A stretch of DNA of 54,318 bases, taken from Shewanella chilikensis. GTDB taxonomy: Bacteria > Pseudomonadota > Gammaproteobacteria > Enterobacterales > Shewanellaceae. The notes below the pieces were generated by a model, which was not told the DNA's origin, searched no databases, and saw only the letters and a list, made by a program, of their open reading frames with translations. The translations under genes and the position numbers were made by a program. The stretch covers positions 17,473 through 71,790 of the forward strand of contig NZ_NIJM01000025.1 in the NCBI RefSeq assembly GCF_002836945.1, read 5' to 3'. Below, piece by piece: positions 53,318 to 54,318 of this stretch (position 1 is its first letter; each line of letters begins with the position of its first letter).

Positions 53318-54189
53318 TGAAGGGGATTGTCTTAGCCGGTGGTTCAGGTACAAGGTTATATCCATTGACTAGAGGTGTATCTAAGCAGCTATTGCCGGTT
53401 TATAATAAGCCTATGATTTACTATCCGTTATCAACGTTAATGCTGGCGGGTATTCGTGATATTTTGATCATTACGACGCCTGAAGACAACGAAAGTTTTA
53501 AGCGGCTACTAGGCAATGGTAGCGACTACGGCATTCGTCTTGAGTATGCAATCCAAGAAAGTCCTGATGGTTTAGCACAAGCTTTTATAATCGGTGAAAA
53601 TTTTATCGGTGACGATAGTTGCTGTTTAGTTTTAGGTGACAATATTTTTTACGGTCAATCCTTTACCAAGACGCTGCTAAATGCGGCTAGTCGAGAGCAT
53701 GGTGCGACTATATTTGGTTATCAGGTTAAAGATCCGGAGCGTTATGGAGTCGTGGAGTTTGATAACAGCATGCGCGCTGTTTCAATAGAAGAAAAACCGC
53801 GTAATCCTAAATCTGACTATGCTGTGACAGGGTTATATTTCTACGATAATCGTGTTGTTGAGTTTGCCAAACAGGTGAAACCTTCTGGGCGGGGAGAGTT
53901 AGAAATTACCACTCTCAATGAGATGTATCTTAACGATGGCTCTTTGAATGTTGAGCTATTAGGCCGTGGTTTTGCGTGGTTAGACACTGGAACACATGAA
54001 AGTTTACTCGAAGCAGCTTCATTTGTTCAAACGATAGAGCATGTACAAGGCTTGAAGGTTGCTTGTTTAGAAGAGATTGCTTTTCAACAAGGCTGGTTAA
54101 ATAAACAAGATCTATTAAGGATTGTAAGACCTATGATGAATAGTGATTATGGCCAGTACTTGCATAAGTTATGCCTGAAAGTTAATTAG
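53317..54189 (+). CDS. rmlA: Glucose-1-phosphate thymidylyltransferase RmlA
   Basis: A 290-residue nucleotidyltransferase with [36 protein letters not shown], and [20 protein letters not shown]. It makes dTDP-glucose for RmlB. No rmlC or rmlD follows within the window, so the final deoxysugar is unknown. Confidence 0.97.
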   Translation: MKGIVLAGGSGTRLYPLTRGVSKQLLPVYNKPMIYYPLSTLMLAGIRDILIITTPEDNESFKRLLGNGSDYGIRLEYAIQESPDGLAQAFIIGENFIGDDSCCLVLGDNIFYGQSFTKTLLNAASREHGATIFGYQVKDPERYGVVEFDNSMRAVSIEEKPRNPKSDYAVTGLYFYDNRVVEFAKQVKPSGRGELEITTLNEMYLNDGSLNVELLGRGFAWLDTGTHESLLEAASFVQTIEHVQGLKVACLEEIAFQQGWLNKQDLLRIVRPMMNSDYGQYLHKLCLKVN

Positions 54190-54270
54190 TAGGTCAGGAT
54201 AAAGCGTTGTTGCCTGGGACTGTGTTCGAAATACTGTGTCAGATCAATAATCAGCCACTGATGCGCGAAT

Positions 54271-54318
54271 TCAACTCCGAAGTGCACCACTCGCTAAATT
54301 AGGCTGCCTTGCGTAATT
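54271..54318 (-). mobile_element. Possible end of an IS30-like transposase (partial)
   Basis: Reading the minus strand from the window edge gives NYARQPNLASGALRS then TGA (54273-54271). This resembles the C-terminus of IS30-family transposases. Just beyond, the minus strand reads GTGCACTTCGGAGTTGAATT, similar to terminal inverted repeats I recall for that family. Only 15 codons are visible, so this is a tentative call. Confidence 0.3.

Overview
The window reads as one chromosomal stretch of a Shewanella species or a very close relative among polar-flagellated gammaproteobacteria. This is judged from recognised protein families and gene order, since no search was run. The pointers are the flagellin C-terminus, the FlrA/FlrB/FlrC cascade, flhF-flhG-fliA leading straight into cheYZAB, the ParC/ParP array-positioning pair, and an rfaH gene placed before an exopolysaccharide or O-antigen locus.

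Positions 1-33379 (all + strand) form a nearly continuous polar flagellum and chemotaxis cluster. It starts with the end of a flagellin gene and its terminator, then flaG-fliD-fliT-like-fliS, flrA, flrBC, fliEFGHIJ, fliK-L-M-N-O-P-Q-R-flhB, flhA-flhF-flhG-fliA-cheY-Z-A-B, a small membrane protein gene, parC, parP, cheW and a DUF2802 gene. Four sequences with exact -24/-12 (sigma-54) geometry precede flrB, fliE, fliK and flhA. This fits a hierarchy in which FlrA (sigma-54 activator) turns on flrBC and FlrC and/or FlrA turn on the structural operons. FlhF and FlhG set flagellar place and number, and ParC/ParP place the chemoreceptor arrays at the same pole.

Positions 33380-39839 hold a minus-strand pair (a FlhB C-terminal-domain protein and a second FliK-like protein), then mlaA (lacking a lipobox cysteine), a response regulator with a degenerate PP2C-like output domain (RssB-like), and a minus-strand POT-family peptide transporter.

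Positions 39840-54189 (+ strand) form a surface-polysaccharide locus: rfaH, a 792-bp leader containing a perfect ops element inside a 58-bp tandem repeat array, a large SLBB-domain export protein, Wzz, a sugar-phosphate transferase, a visibly AT-rich cassette (pyruvyl transferase, Wzx-like flippase, glycosyltransferase, Wzy-like polymerase, glycosyltransferase), then galU, rmlB and rmlA. The right edge may hold the end of an insertion sequence.

The signals most worth following are the ops element with its degenerate tandem copies, downstream of rfaH itself; the threefold peptide repeat in the CheA linker; the non-lipidated MlaA; the second FliK/FlhB-tail pair; and a possible ribosome-site-sequestering stem in front of the RssB-like regulator.
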